Positions 6,061-6,088 of a DNA stretch of 6,088 bases are shown here, one piece after another. The stretch is from assembly GCA_015493625.1 (NCBI GenBank), contig WGCT01000033.1, positions 1 to 6,088 of the forward strand, written 5' to 3'. Source of the stretch: Draconibacterium sp. Lineage in GTDB: Bacteria > Bacteroidota > Bacteroidia > Bacteroidales > Prolixibacteraceae. Every line of letters begins with the position of its first letter. The stretch's first letter is position 1. The notes beneath the pieces were generated by a model. That model was not told the DNA's origin. It was given only the letters and a program-made list of their open reading frames with translations, and did not search any database. Made by a program: the position numbers and the translations under genes.

Positions 6061-6088
6061 TCATGCTTGTTCTTTTTGCCCACAACTT

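Noticed and set aside
5988..6088. An open - strand frame entering from the right edge (ending FTLHCL) and an ATG at 6063 on the + strand running off the window.
   Set aside because: The - strand frame passes through the 18-bp palindrome and has no protein-like motif. The + strand frame has only 26 bases and cannot be judged.
1..6088. A search for an undescribed system such as defence genes, a retroelement, a toxin-antitoxin pair, a CRISPR array or a large structured RNA.
   Set aside because: All coding sequence is explained by five known families. The intergenic gaps are 180 bases or less and hold only short palindromes, so there is no evidence for such a system here.

Overview
The window reads as ordinary chromosomal DNA of a member of the Bacteroidota. 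Three observations suggest this. The best visible promoter has the TAnnTTTG -7 element of that phylum. None of the genes has a clear Shine-Dalgarno sequence. The GpsA, DUF2817 and glucosaminidase-LysM proteins look like Bacteroidia versions. Frequent TCG and CGA codons in an otherwise AT-rich sequence remind me of Marinilabiliales/Prolixibacteraceae, but that placement is recall and not tested here.

The left half (1-3450) is a glycerol / glycerol-3-phosphate block. glpD (FAD-dependent G3P dehydrogenase) and glpF (aquaglyceroporin) lie head to tail on the + strand. gpsA (NAD(P)H-dependent G3P dehydrogenase) faces them on the - strand, with one base between the glpF and gpsA stop codons. GlpF lets glycerol in. 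A glycerol kinase, not present in this window, would make G3P. GlpD oxidises G3P to DHAP and feeds electrons to the quinone pool, while GpsA runs DHAP to G3P for phospholipid synthesis. The block therefore holds both directions of the DHAP/G3P interconversion.

The right half (3451-6088) is an envelope-related pair. A DUF2817 (M14-like zinc carboxypeptidase superfamily) protein with an N-terminal membrane segment lies on the + strand. It converges on a secreted GH73-type glucosaminidase with two C-terminal LysM domains on the - strand. A shared role in cell-wall turnover is possible but is only inferred.

All five genes are full length, with intact start, stop and key motifs, and there is no frameshift. 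I see no mobile element, RNA gene, CRISPR array or defence system, and no convincing new multi-gene system. The non-coding interest is a set of short perfect palindromes: upstream of glpD, over the glucosaminidase promoter, and an 18-bp one at the right edge. A 9-mer, AACCGGGTT, also occurs in two separate upstream regions.
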